Shown: positions 23,898 to 36,212 of the stretch, piece after piece
How the letters are laid out: every line of letters starts with the position of its first letter
How positions within the stretch are numbered: the stretch's first letter is position 1
DNA from: Chlamydoabsidia padenii
Lineage: Eukaryota; Mucoromycota; Mucoromycetes; Mucorales; Cunninghamellaceae
NCBI GenBank assembly: GCA_025330725.1
Contig: JAIWND010000026.1
Location: 1-64,000 of the forward strand
Length of the DNA stretch: 64,000 bases
Reading direction: 5' to 3'
Notes under the pieces: generated by a model
Databases searched by the model: none
The model's input: the letters and a program-made list of their open reading frames with translations, nothing else
What the model was told of the DNA's origin: nothing
Program-made: the position numbers and the translations under genes

Positions 23898-24776
23898 ATG
23901 GGAAAACGGCTGATTGTCAGTGAAGATAAACCAATTGCAACTGTCTCTGGTTGGGAAGATGGACAACACTATGAACGACCTGTAACAAAGTTGGATCGAT
24001 GGATACTCCAGTCTGCGGATCGAATGGTGATACATATTGGTGAACGCGATATTATACTTGTGCAAGACCCTCACTCTAACCATCTTGGAGGATATATATG
24101 GCTCAGCTCACTTGTACTGTGCTCTTATTTGGATGCTCTACATGCAGGAATGAACAAAGGACGTGGACAACGACATGAATGGATACAGATGGATCACAGT
24201 AAACGGTGGGTGGAACTTGGCTCTGGGGTCGGTCTGGTGGGTCTTACACTTCATCAACTCGGAATAGACAATGTAATAATGACAGATATCGCAGAATTGA
24301 TACCCATGCTCGAAAAAAATGTGGAAGCGAATGGTGTTTTGGTGCAGTCTATCAGTGGTCGACGGGAAAACCCGGTGTCTATGGACGATGGATGTACAAG
24401 TATGGTAGTGGAACCTCTATTGTGGAATGATGATACTGCGATTCAACATATCAAGTCAGCTGGCCCGATTGATTACATTGTGGTGTGTGATTGTATCTAT
24501 TCTGAAGCAAGTGCAGTGGATTTGGTTATAACGATGGATAAACTGGCTGGGCCTGACACGGTCATCATCTGTCTCTCTGAAGTCCGGAATCAAGCCGCCC
24601 AAGATACTTTTATGGAACAAGCTCAAGCTCTCTTCTCGGTGGACCTGGTGCCTCCTGTCCAATGGCGGAAAAAAGTGACAGATGTGACATTTGACGAAAC
24701 ACTCAATTTGTATCGGCTATCTAAATCCTCGCCATCTAGTCATCAAAAGGACAGAAGTGGACGTAAAAAGAAATAG
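23898..24776 (+). CDS. METTL21/FAM86-type protein lysine methyltransferase
   Basis: Single exon, 292 residues from ATG 23898. The seven-beta-strand methyltransferase fold is shown by the SAM-binding loop VELGSGVGLVGL (residues about 105-116), the acidic strand-2 end VIMTDI (127-131) and the post-IV motif VVCDCIYSE, whose DxxY (198-201) is diagnostic of the non-SET lysine methyltransferase family (PF10294; METTL21, yeast Efm/Rkm5 relatives). GGYIWLSSLVL before motif I fits the N-terminal family signature. The C-terminus is basic (KDRSGRKKK), possibly a nuclear or ribosome-associating tail. The substrate is not predictable; relatives modify chaperones, eEF1A or ribosomal proteins. A second ATG four bases upstream (23894) in another frame starts a nine-codon frame overlapping this start. 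Confidence 0.88.
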   Translation: MGKRLIVSEDKPIATVSGWEDGQHYERPVTKLDRWILQSADRMVIHIGERDIILVQDPHSNHLGGYIWLSSLVLCSYLDALHAGMNKGRGQRHEWIQMDHSKRWVELGSGVGLVGLTLHQLGIDNVIMTDIAELIPMLEKNVEANGVLVQSISGRRENPVSMDDGCTSMVVEPLLWNDDTAIQHIKSAGPIDYIVVCDCIYSEASAVDLVITMDKLAGPDTVIICLSEVRNQAAQDTFMEQAQALFSVDLVPPVQWRKKVTDVTFDETLNLYRLSKSSPSSHQKDRSGRKKK

Positions 24777-25080
24777 GCAAGTTATAAAATATCAATGTTG
24801 TATATATTAGTTAGTTTATCTAACCCACTACACTTTGTAAATAGGTCATTGCGCTGTAGCTGAAGTTGTCTGCATTTATGACGGGTCGGAATTTAAATGT
24901 TATCTCAGAAAAAGGGTATTTTTTTTTTTGAAATAAAACTCTCTTCCTGTTGTCTCTCCATTCTCCTTGCTGATATCTTTTTTATATATATTTCATTCTT
25001 TAAATTAAATCTTATTATACTTGTTTGGTAACATAAACAACTACTTTTATCCTTTATCAAACTTGTAGACTTTATAAATC
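24777..25080. other. Promoter region of the DOCK gene
   Basis: About 0.3 kb, AT-rich, with TCGGAATTTAAAT at 24886-24898 (183 bp before the DOCK ATG), a variant of the recurrent element. No gene. Confidence 0.5.
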
Positions 25081-27173
25081 ATGGAGACCAACAAATGGGT
25101 CCCACTATTAAAGCTCGCTCATGGTATAGCGATCGCAACATTCACAGCAACGACAACCAACATTCCAGCTACTCCAATATCATCGTCTCCTTTGTTACGA
25201 CCTACTATAACTTCCAGTGTCCAGTTACCAATCAGCGATGCATCAGCATTACCCACTAAACGACTCTCCACCACTTCCGATTACTCAACTTCCTCAAACA
25301 GCGGTGATTATACATATATGGTCCCATTAGAAGTTGGTGACGAGCTATACATCTTTGAACAACAAGATGGTTGGTATCGTGGCTATGTTATTGGATCGTT
25401 GGAAAATAACAATATACCGTCAATTGGGATCTTCCCAAAATCTCATGTCCATGTTATAAAGTATCTTGATTCGACTCCTTGTAACAATGAACTCATTCCA
25501 ATGCATCAACAAAACTCCAACTCAATAACCACTAGTGAAGTTTGCGACTCGGATATGCTGCCCATGTCACCAACTCAACCTTTCGAAAATAGATTCTATA
25601 CAGGTTGTGACGCCGTCTCTTCGTCTTCTTTACCAGCATTAACAACACGACCTCAGTCTGGTGATCAACAATACTTAATGCTGGCTCCCACTTCAAATCC
25701 ATCTACAAAACCAATCAAACGTGCCAAATCGACCAAAGGATACAGATCTTGTCCGACAAGCGGCATTGATTTTGACACCAACAATTTATCCTCCGCCGAT
25801 GCACAACTTGGTAGTAACTCGACAACACAAAGATCATTATCACTATCACCGCCACCTTCAACAACAATATCCAAAAGAAATGACCAGGAACAGCAAAAAC
25901 AACAAAATCGACCATTACCTCCTCCTTTACCATTAGCGCGGTTTGAACAATCAACAGTATCTGGGTTAAACGATCCTTTGGTGGACGAAATCGCTGCGTG
26001 CATCCGTGAGTGGTATTATCTTCTCTACACTTATCTCGAAAGAAAAAAGTATGGCCAATTCAACACGATTCGGGATTATATCAACTACTTGTACCAAGCT
26101 CGGCGCCAACTACTGGATCAGGTGTTATCACGGGAAGAAACTTCAAGGTTAAGGAAGGAAGTCATACGTCGGATGGTGGTTTTGGGTATCACACAACAAC
26201 AAGATATGATTATTAGGCACCCTGAACGTGGATATATTTTGGATATTGACAATACATCGGTATCAGCTTTATATCATATGCATTGGAAATACACCATCTC
26301 TGGACTGGCACCTATGACATCTCGCTTCACTCAAACCTTGTTGGATGCTACTCGTTTCCTGTCATCAAACATATCCAATGGGACATCATATTTGAAATCA
26401 TCTCCAACTATTATCAGCAATCAACAAGAAGCATCAGCTGGATATTTTTCTTCCCTACATAATCAACAGCATCGGCGGCGGCATCAAACAGACAAAAGGA
26501 AACCTTCTTATCACTACAAAGGCGGGGAATTCCACCACTTGCTTTTAGATCTCAAGACGTGTATGGCTCACATTTGTCAACCTGGTGAATGGACTGAACT
26601 TCAGTTCTCCTTATATTCGGATAGCCAAGGTAAATTCGTGACGGAACAATTTGTGGTCCATCTTAATCATAATGGAGTACCTAAAGATGTGGATCGAACT
26701 GACAAGCTGCAAACTCTATTTATGGATTTGTCCAATCAAGATTTAAACGACTCTCTTTATTTGGTTTGCTATATCTATCGACTGGGTGCTATGAAGTCTA
26801 CCACCAAGGAAAAAGAACATCTGTTATCTTTGGGTAGTCATACTTCTTCTATCTTTAATAACCTCCATCATCATCAAGAGGGCAAAGGTAAACTAAAGGA
26901 TAAAAACATACTACGTACCACAATAGAATGCTCACATTCATATTTTCGATTTTGACAGGGCACTCTATATTCGATAATTATCAGTATAATCAGCATCAAG
27001 GGGCCAAAGGTAAACAGACTAAAAAAGACAGATAAAGTATCTCGATAATATACTTACATTTATATTAATGATGTTTTAGACTCCTCTATCTCCAATGGTC
27101 ATCAACACAATCATCATGTCCAAACTGCTCGAGATGACACCAAAGGTAAACCCACAGAAAACCAGATAACAAT

Positions 27174-27204
<31 letters not shown>

Positions 27205-30200
27205 ACTTACATGTAAATACTTGAATGATCATTATATTTATAGGATATAAAGATGGATACTTTGATAATGTCAGTCATTCTCATCATCATCAACACGAAT
27301 CAGCATTGTTACCTTCACTGGCTCACACCAATTTGTTCCGAAGACCGTTTGGCTGCGCAGTTTTAAATGTTGGTCGGCTTTTACAACAGGTGGATCAAGT
27401 AGATACAGCAACACAATCATTGAAAGTAACATCTGGGTCTTGGTCAGCACCAATATACAGTGATGTTGATCAAAAGAAACGACAAACTTCAATCTTATTG
27501 GGTGGAAAAAAACTACCAGAGGTATCAACGGCCAGCTCAGCACCACAAGATGGAACAAGCACAGGTGTCAACTCGTCCTACTTTTTACCAGAAATATCGA
27601 CTCCAATATCTTCGGTGACACAAGGCAGAGGGAATGAATCAAGCAATAATCAAACATGGCATTATCATATTACACCTGGGGAACACAACATGCGAATCTA
27701 CACACCAACATCAGAGTCCAACTTCTCTTACCTGCATCAATACATTATTCGCGACAACATCAAGGAATTCACCCAAAGTCCACGTGCTGATTTGCTATGT
27801 GTGCTTTTGCAGATGTTTTATGGTCGAAAAAACAAAGTACTCAAGACAAATGCGGATCTGCTTAATGATACTCCTTTGACAGCCCGGATTGGCTTTCCTG
27901 ATGTAGTCTTCCCGGATGATGAACGGAACGAATTATATATCACTCTGAACTCTGGTCATTTTGCTCATCTTGGTCGGACAAGAAACATACAAGTCATTAT
28001 CTGTGTGCGCGACAATTATACTGGGGATGTAGTTGAAATGGCGGTGGCGGTTGGATCTGGAACACCACAAACATCAACATGGGAAAGCACTGTATACTAT
28101 CATGAAGTCAAGCCTGTATGGAATGAAAGGGTCAAGGTCAAAATCAAGGATGTCAATGTCTGGCAGCACTCTCACATATTTTTTGTGGTCAAGCACCGAA
28201 GTCGACATGGGGGTGGTCCCAGCTCAATGAACGACAAAGACGGCGGACATCATGAAACTCCGACAACAAAGGCGGAAGCGTGGAAAAGATTGACAGCTGA
28301 AAGCAATACCTCTTCGTCGGACAAAATTTTAGCTATGGGCTACATACCTCTTTTTATTCCTCCACTATCGCATGACTTTGTGGCTGATGGTACTCACACT
28401 CTTTGCCTATACAAATATGACAAGCATTTCCTCCGTCCATCCTCTTACTTTGGTATTGTCCCTTGGTGCTCTCAAACAACGTCTCCGTCGAACATGCAAG
28501 GTCAAGAATCTATGCTAACTACCATCCTTAAAGCATATCGTCAGCGACGTATGTCGACTTCTAATCATACAGCTAGTCATCATACTCTTATGTCTATCAT
28601 GGGATTACAACACAGCCGCCATCCGTCTCATATATCAACAAGCTCACAGGGAACTGGTGCCAGTGTAACGGACAATAACTACGATGCAGGGAAACATCAT
28701 CATTTTGATAATGGCGGTTTTGGTGGCGATGGCAATAATGGTCGACCTCATGCAATTCGGGACTCTTTGGTTATATCCACGTTTCTTTGCTCGACAAGAT
28801 TTACACAGAACACAGCGCTGGTACAGCTAATCAACTGGCGCTCAATTGTCGAAGACAGCAGTGGAAACTTGACGACGACACAAGTAACGAATGGTGAAGG
28901 TGTAACCGAACTATTGTCTATGCTGGATAAATTTACTTTTGTTGGTGAACAAGAAGTGGTCAAATTCTTGGCGGATATCTTTGATGCTCTTTTGGATATA
29001 CTGATTTTCCGGGTGCCTGATTCTTTAGAAAGACAACACGCTTTACAAGACCAAGTGATTGTGGCCATCATCTGGGTGCTCAGTATTGTGGAAGACCGTC
29101 GATTCAGTAACTTCCGCCCGGTGCTTCATGTGTATATTAATCAACGGTTTTACTGCTCGGAGGACGAAAACGACAATGATAATGATGGTGACGAGGGTGA
29201 CTGCACCATTCTTAATCAAACGGATGAAATGATCAACAATATGAATCTTCATGGCACACCTACTATTCGGACACCATCAGAATACGCCCAGAAGATTGAC
29301 GACTCGGTATATAGACGTGATGCGGACGGCCATGGAACTTACCAGTTGTACACTTCATATCGATATCGACAAAAGCACAGCAAAAACCTACGACGGCGGG
29401 TATCTCTTGCGGAAACAACATATCACTTGCTATTGGAAGGATTAATTCGGCTTGCAACAAACCCCAGCGATATTACCAAGGCTAAAACACTACGCAGCAG
29501 CATCAAGGTTTGGGAATATCTGTTCCGTTTTATCGAACAGTCAAGGGAAATGCAGCGGATCAACGAATACCATTTATACCACGAAGAAAGAGAACGGTCC
29601 TACAAACAAGATCTCCGGCAATTCTTTGATTTGGCTACACAAATGATGCAACCTGATCAACCCAGCTCAATGATTGGTACACAAACTTTGGTCCTACAGT
29701 ATTTTTGTGAAGCAATCACGGTGGTCAAGGCCATTTACTCTTCCAAAGAAATCGTCGACATAATCTCAACCATGATGGATGCCTGTTCTCACTTCTCGGG
29801 GAAACTGGTGGGATTCAAACTCAGCATGATACTTGCCTTCATCAGGTCTCCGATCTTTAGCGACGAAGCTTGTTGTTGCGAACTTGGCATAAAATCGGTG
29901 GGGTGGATCCGCATCTGGCTCAACTCATACATGGAAGTGGCGAAGGAAGTCATCTTCTCGCGAACAACTTTGAGCAACAACAACAACAACAACAACAACA
30001 ACAACCAAAATGGTGACGACGTCCAACAACAAGCACGACTACCTAGGGCTCAGTGGATTGAAAACTTGCGGCTATCTTTGACCATTATACATGAACTTTT
30101 GGAAAAAACCCGGAAGGTGCGGGGAATGTATACATCTGATATATCTCCAGCAGCTCTGGTGTTGGCTTCTCCTTCTACAACAACTTCAGGAACACCGATA

Positions 30201-33200
30201 TCTGGGAAGACGACATCTCGAACAAGGCCTGTCTCTCTATCAACAATATGCGACGAATACTTCGAAACGACGGATTGTGATTATGATAAATCTCAACATA
30301 CAAGATTTACTGGTGCTGCTTGCCTGGACGAATTTACTGGTGCTTTAATACAGTTGGTGCCACAGATGCTTCAGACCTACAAGGATTTACAGCGATTGAC
30401 AAGTCAAGCCATTCAAGCATCGAACGCACCAACATCATCAACTTCTGGGCATAAAATCAACTCGAATGCGTTTCCCAAGAACTCCTTACTGGCGAAAAAT
30501 GATACCTATGATTCCTTGGCTTCCTCGAATACAATGGGTGGGGCTACTTTGGTAAGAACAAAAAAAAAAAAAAAAAAGGTTCAACTGATTAACTGACTTC
30601 AATATTTATCTCAGTTGGTGGGATCCAAAACAAATTCAAGGCAATCATTGGCTGCTTTGCGTGATCGAGCGAACTCAACTCGCCTAGTTTTTCAATCTCA
30701 GGAACAAACAGGGATCAACAACACAATAGATCATCTCAGGGTACCAGCTGTATCTGGCTCCTTTCCTATGGTGTTACGGGCACTGGAAACATCACCGACA
30801 ATACCCTTTCCATCCTCCTATCCATTCCAGGTTAATACTTCCAATGAAATTGCTGATTTAATTGGTGCTGATTTGGCGGCTCTGGTGACTTCTGGTTTGA
30901 TGGATTTGACTGTAGTTATATTGGACCTCTTCCATTTGACTCCGGATACACAATGGCTGGCTTGTTTCAAAGACATGGCAAGGAACAAGGATAGTGCTAC
31001 TTTAAACAACAATGGTGGGACTGGACCTGAAGAAATGGGGGACTTTATCTGTACACTCTGCTATGTGTGCTCAGCTATGCTTTTTGGTGATGATATTCAA
31101 AAACTGGCCGAAATCCAAGGTACCATACAAGGTTATAACACTTTTTTGGACGACTTGACAAGTATACGACGCAAATGGCCTAATGATTGGCTAAATTTGG
31201 ATGTGGTGGCTCACAAGATTATCTTGATGGACATATTAGCCCCTATTACCTCTCTTTTGGCCTCGGACATGTTTATACCCAAGGAACTACAGAACCAACA
31301 GCAACAGACAAATGGCGGTTTTGACAACATGCCAGGAAACGGAATTTATGCTAAAGGTATCAACGACGACATCATGGTAAGATTATGGCGAACGGTATTT
31401 ATGACAGTGGTGCGTGTCCTGGCAAGTCCATCTTTGGAAGTGGAAGATATGCTCCCTCAATCCCAACGAGCGGTATGGAAATTGGCTGGTGATATCAGGG
31501 GTGAAGGCACTCGGACTCTGAAGCAACTATGGGCATTAACCCGACCACTCAAATTCTCGCTGGGGGTAAATCAAAATGAACAAGAATCGAAGGACCTCAA
31601 GATGAAACCACAGTTATTGGATTACTTTGACCAACATCGTCGATCTTCTATCGAAATTGATATTACTGATAGTAGCCCTTCATTGTATATCTTTGGTGGC
31701 GATGGACATGATGATACACTGGATATGAACTGTGATAAACTACCTACCGAGTATATAACTCGAATACATTTGGAATCGATGCCGGTGTTGCTCATGTCTT
31801 TGTGTGCAGCTAGTCTTACTCTCAATGACAGGCTTCGACAAACTACAGTGGGGATGATTGCTGATATGCTTGCCATACACATACCGAGGTCCAACGATGC
31901 GGAAACGGGACAAAACTTGATGATTGGGACGATTGATAAACTGGTGATGACTCTTGGTAAAGGCAGCGATGAAATCCGGGTAAAATGGGTGGCGGAATTA
32001 CAACAGGCTCTGATGGAACGACTCTCAACAGAATTGGACCGGGAATGGGGATTAGGTGTGGTGGATTCTTTGGCTAACCTGATGGAACTATTACTGCAGA
32101 TTCGCTCTTTACCAGTGGATAATGCTGAATTCATGGACGAACGGATTAATGCGACACTCAAACTATTGAAGTTTATTCAAGTATTCGAACGACAAGAAAT
32201 CTACATCAAATACGTCCATCAACTGGTTGATCTACACTTACACAATGACAACTTTGTGGAAGCGGCACTCACTTTACGTTTCCACGCCAACTTGTTGCCA
32301 TGGGATCCTTATACGGAGGTGGATGCTATACCAGAACTAGGGTTTGGATTGGAAAGCGCATTTGCCCGGAAATATAAACTATACAACACTATGATCACTT
32401 ACTTGGATAAAGGGACTGCTTGGGAACTCTGTGTGGATCTATGTCATGAAATGGGGGACCAGTTTGCGACAACTCTGGTGAATTATGAAGAATGTGGTAA
32501 GATCTTGCGTCAAACGGCCTCTTTTATGGAAAATATCATCAACAAAGAACGATACTACTCTGAATACTTCCGTGTGGGCTTTTACGGCCGTGGATTCCCT
32601 GCCAGTATTCGAAATCAACACTTTATCTATCGTGGCATGTCTTGGGAAAAAATGGATTGTTTTGTGGAACGTATGCAAAATCGGCATCCAAATGCACAGC
32701 TGATTCCGGGTAAGATCGCCACCTCCCCTCTTCTCTCGGACGACTACATCCGTGAACTGGAAACTGATCTAGATGGCCAATACTTGCAAATTACCTCCGT
32801 GACACCTGTGCTGGATACCAACGCCAATACCATACTGACCAATTCTTTGGTGCCCGACAAGATCAAAAAATACTATCAATCCAACATGGTTAAGCAATTC
32901 ACTTACTCAAGACTGGTCAATAAAGAAGATGAAGAAGGAACTGGCGGATCTAATACTATGGATGGGAACAATACTACAGTTGACGATGGACCCCCGACTT
33001 TATCTAAACAGGAATTGGACTTTTTAAATCTTTGGACCGAGAAAACGACATTTACCAGTGATGATACCTTCCCAACCATTACCTTGCGATCAAAAATCCT
33101 CGCGATTGAACTGCGGGAAATATCACCAATCGAAAATGCTGTGGACGCCATGAACAACAAAACCAACGAATTATCCTCCTTAGACAAGACGTATTCGGCC

Positions 33201-34313
33201 TATGTCAGCAATCCTCAGGTAGCCTATAACCTTAACCCTTTCTCGATGGCGCTCAATGGTGCAGTGGATGCGCCTGTTAATGGTGGTGTACCTCTTTACA
33301 AGAAGGCCTTCATGTCAGATTATTACTGGCACAAGAACCCCGATATGCATGAATGGGTAGATCGTCTAAAAGTAGCTATTGATGAGCAGGTAAAATGAAA
33401 AAAAAAAAATCTTTTTTTGACCCTGTGCTGATTCTCAACTTTGTTATAGGTTATTGTCATTGATCGCTGTTTGGACACTCATGAAAAGCTTGTCTGCCCC
33501 GAAATGCGACCATTCCACGACAACTTGGTAAAGTGTAAGTTGGTTTGACAAAAGAAAAGAGAAAAAATGGAAAGGGAGGAGGGGAAGGGACTATATAGCT
33601 TTGAGCTGATGACACGATTTTTATTGATAGTATACAAGAAAAACTTTGCAAAAGATATCAATCAGCTGACACAACAAGGAACGACATTCACATCGGTATC
33701 TACAACCACAACGAACATTACACCAAAGGAAAAGGAAAACATCAACGACAAAAGCAGCAAGAAAACAAATCCGTATTCGACTAACCGACTCAGCATGAAC
33801 ACCAGTGCCTCTCATCCAAACATTCCATCAGTGACTCAGAACAACCGTGGTAGTGGCTCATTCTTCAGGGATATTTGTAGACCTTCAATCACTAAATCAA
33901 AAACGACATCAACTAATTTCCAACAACAAAACCGACAATCACTATCGCCTTCCTTTGGCGGTACTTTAACACCAGCCAATATTGGCAGTTGTCTTTCATC
34001 CATGTCAGCAACAAACTCTACAACCTACTTGTCGCCCCCAAACTTATTCGATGACCTACAGCAGCAACAACCTCCGGCAAGGTATTCGGATGACGAAAAT
34101 TATACAAACAACAATGACGATCCGGGCCCATCTCAACGATCTCGACAAAACAATGGTGAATCTTTTCAGCCAAAGGATCGTCCTTCATCACGCATCTTTG
34201 ATTCACTTGCCGATGGACACAACACGACGGACTGGTTAGCGAAGAATTTACGGATGTCTTTGCGAAAAGCGACAAGGAGATCAACATTCTCATCTGATGG
34301 AACCCATCAATAG
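25081..34313 (+). CDS. DOCK1-type Rac guanine nucleotide exchange factor (very large)
   Basis: Seven exons (25081-26887, 26959-27009, 27080-27145, 27244-30551, 30615-33389, 33450-33534, 33631-34313) join in frame to 2924 residues, longer than animal DOCK1 (about 1865), mostly through low-complexity inserts. Order: an SH3 domain whose first strand HGIAIATFTA is separated by about 55 Ser/Thr/Pro residues from the rest (VGDELYIFEQQDGWYRGYVI, to about 130); a helical ELMO-side region (about 300-400); DHR-1/C2 (about 850-1045; RIGFPDVVFPDDERNELYIT); a long ARM-like middle; and DHR-2 (about 2250-2720) with LYNTMITYLDKGTAWE, YFRVGFYGRGFP, LREISPIENAVDAM and the nucleotide-sensor loop NGAVDAPVNGG. 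The end is a Ser/Asn-rich tail. It would activate Rac with ELMO at the membrane. Exons 2 and 3 are small His-rich phase-1 exons, apparently duplicates (see findings). Confidence 0.95.
27178..27201. repeat. Poly(A) run in DOCK intron 3
   Basis: An almost pure A run of about 24 nt inside the intron 27146-27243. It lengthens this intron relative to the two preceding ones. Confidence 0.8.
29974..30004. repeat. AAC/CAA triplet repeat in DOCK coding sequence
   Basis: About ten AAC-type triplets encode a poly-Asn stretch in exon 4, a length-variable low-complexity insert in the middle of the protein. Confidence 0.85.
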
Positions 34314-34875
34314 ACACCCCTCCTACTCTTTTTTTTTGTACAATAGCTTTAGATTCCCCACATTATAACATCATCATTATCATTTAGCCTTAGGATTTGT
34401 CTTTATAAACTTGATTAATTAATAAACTGCATTTTTACAACTCCAACTTGTGTCTTGAATTCATGCATCGACAAAAAATTTAAAAGCCGACGCCCTGCCA
34501 GTCAGTATACCATATTGATCTTGTGATCTTGACCTGGCTTACTCAAAGATCCATGAACTTGGCTTCCTAATTATCATTAATTAATAATGATGATTGGAAA
34601 AACCATAGCCACTTTAGACATTAGCATCGTTTGATAATTAAAGAATACGTCTATGGCAATTCTAACGTGGGCGGGATTGGATTGAACCCTTTTTCTTTCG
34701 ACCACGTGCGTAATCTTCCCCGTTATTTGTGATGCATTGATCCCCACCATCTATATCCTGCTCTCCAACCATACACTATACAAAAAGCCACAATAAAAAG
34801 ATATATATATATATATATATAAACAGGATGTAATATGATTTTTATTTAAACAAAGATCAAATGTAAACTATATAA
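34314..34875. other. Convergent 3' flanks of DOCK and MDP-1 genes
   Basis: AT-rich. It contains TTCATGCAT at 34460-34468, TTTAAAAGCCGAC at about 34478-34490, GGGCGGGATTGG at 34669-34680 and an (AT)n run at about 34801-34821. No coding sequence is supported. Confidence 0.55.
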
Positions 34876-35734
34876 CTAAATTTCTATGTCGCCCACAGGT
34901 TCGAAAGGGAGAGTCGTTTGCACCATTTTCGATTGCCGGTCAAAGAGTTGTAAAGCGGTCTTGAATTGATGCATGGTGACACCTTTTGCTGGATCGACGA
35001 GGATAAAATGGACACCCAAAGTCTTGACATCAGCATTCCGCCGTTCATCGTCAAAAAACAACATGTCTTCACAAGCAATGCCACTCGATTGAGCCAGTTC
35101 CGTCAAGTGTTGGGTTTTGCGTCCCGGGTAGATTTCCATATAATCAATCGTGTCGTGTAATGTCGTATCGTCAGATACCTTGAATAGTTTGAGTGCTATG
35201 CGTGCCCTAATGTTTTGACAAGTGTTAATGGCTTTTTTTTTTTTTTCCTTTCGAATAGTATGGAGGGGACTTACCAATCAGGTGTTCCTGTTCTTGAAGC
35301 AATCCCAATCTTGGTGTCGGGAAAAGTCTGGATCAGTTTAAATATCGTAGTAATGTGTTTGAAGAGGACCAGTTTTTCACCCATTCTACAATGATAATAA
35401 AAAAGATGACTTGCTTAGAATAAGAGATTCCTATTTGTATGTTCGTTTATTGACTTACTTGTCTTTTAAGAAATTATCTTCTTCATGGTACGTAAAAGGT
35501 GGACCTAGAAAAAAAAGGGGGGGGGGAGTCAGAAAAAGATCGAAAAGTCAAACAAGATGACTTGCCATAGGTGTAATCGATCTAATATATAAAAAGGGTA
35601 CCTTGTTAGTATTATCATTCTTGTGTCTAATCTTGTTCTACACTTACCCAAGGAGTCCATAAAGTACAATCTAAATCAAAGACGATAAGTTTAGGCAAAC
35701 GTTTAGGCAATTCAAACGTATCAGTCTGTGGCAT
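34876..35734 (-). CDS. Magnesium-dependent phosphatase-1-like HAD phosphatase
   Basis: Five exons (35734-35648, 35581-35566, 35504-35459, 35385-35275, 35206-34876) join in frame to 196 residues. HAD motif I is LIVFDLDCTLWTPW, with the nucleophile Asp at 20 and the general acid Asp at 22. Motif II corresponds to IGIASRTGTPDW, and motif IV to DMLFFDDERRNADV. The CTLW motif and size match the MDP-1 family (PF12689), which dephosphorylates tyrosine-like or sugar phosphates and can act on glycated-protein intermediates; the substrate here is unknown. The 16-nt second exon is followed by a GC-AG intron with donor G|GCAAGT, one of two in the window. A variant promoter-type element lies 67 bp upstream. 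Confidence 0.88.
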
Positions 35735-35904
35735 GGAGAATAGAGAGAGAGATAAAGAGAAAAAGTCAAAATAAAAAATGCACCACCTTTTATTTTTGGA
35801 GCGGCCTTTCAAAATACAGACCCCCCCTTTTTTATGCGCAGCAAGTGGGCTTTTGCCATAAAACTATTTTATTGATCAAAAAGGTGAATGTACCAACTAA
35901 TTGA
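35735..35904. other. Short spacer: MDP-1 promoter and RagC 3' flank
   Basis: 170 bp. GCGGCCTTTCAAAA at 35801-35814, 67 bp before the MDP-1 ATG, is an imperfect copy of the recurrent element. Confidence 0.4.
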
Positions 35905-36164
35905 TTAACTATCCCTACTAGTGTCCTGGCTTTGTTGAGTTTCGGTAACTTGTAGTTGGTGTTCACTACGTTGCTGTTGTTGGGTATTTCGTTTTTGGGA
36001 GAATTCAAACACTTCAGTAACCGCCTCCTTGAAGCATTGGAAGTTGTAGTCGATCAAGCCATGTTTTTCAAAATTGTCCTGTCGTAAGAGACAAATCAAT
36101 ACCAAAAGTCTAAAATACGGTAGCATATAAGATTAGTCACTTGTAGTTATTCCTTTTGCTCTTA

Positions 36165-36212
<48 letters not shown>

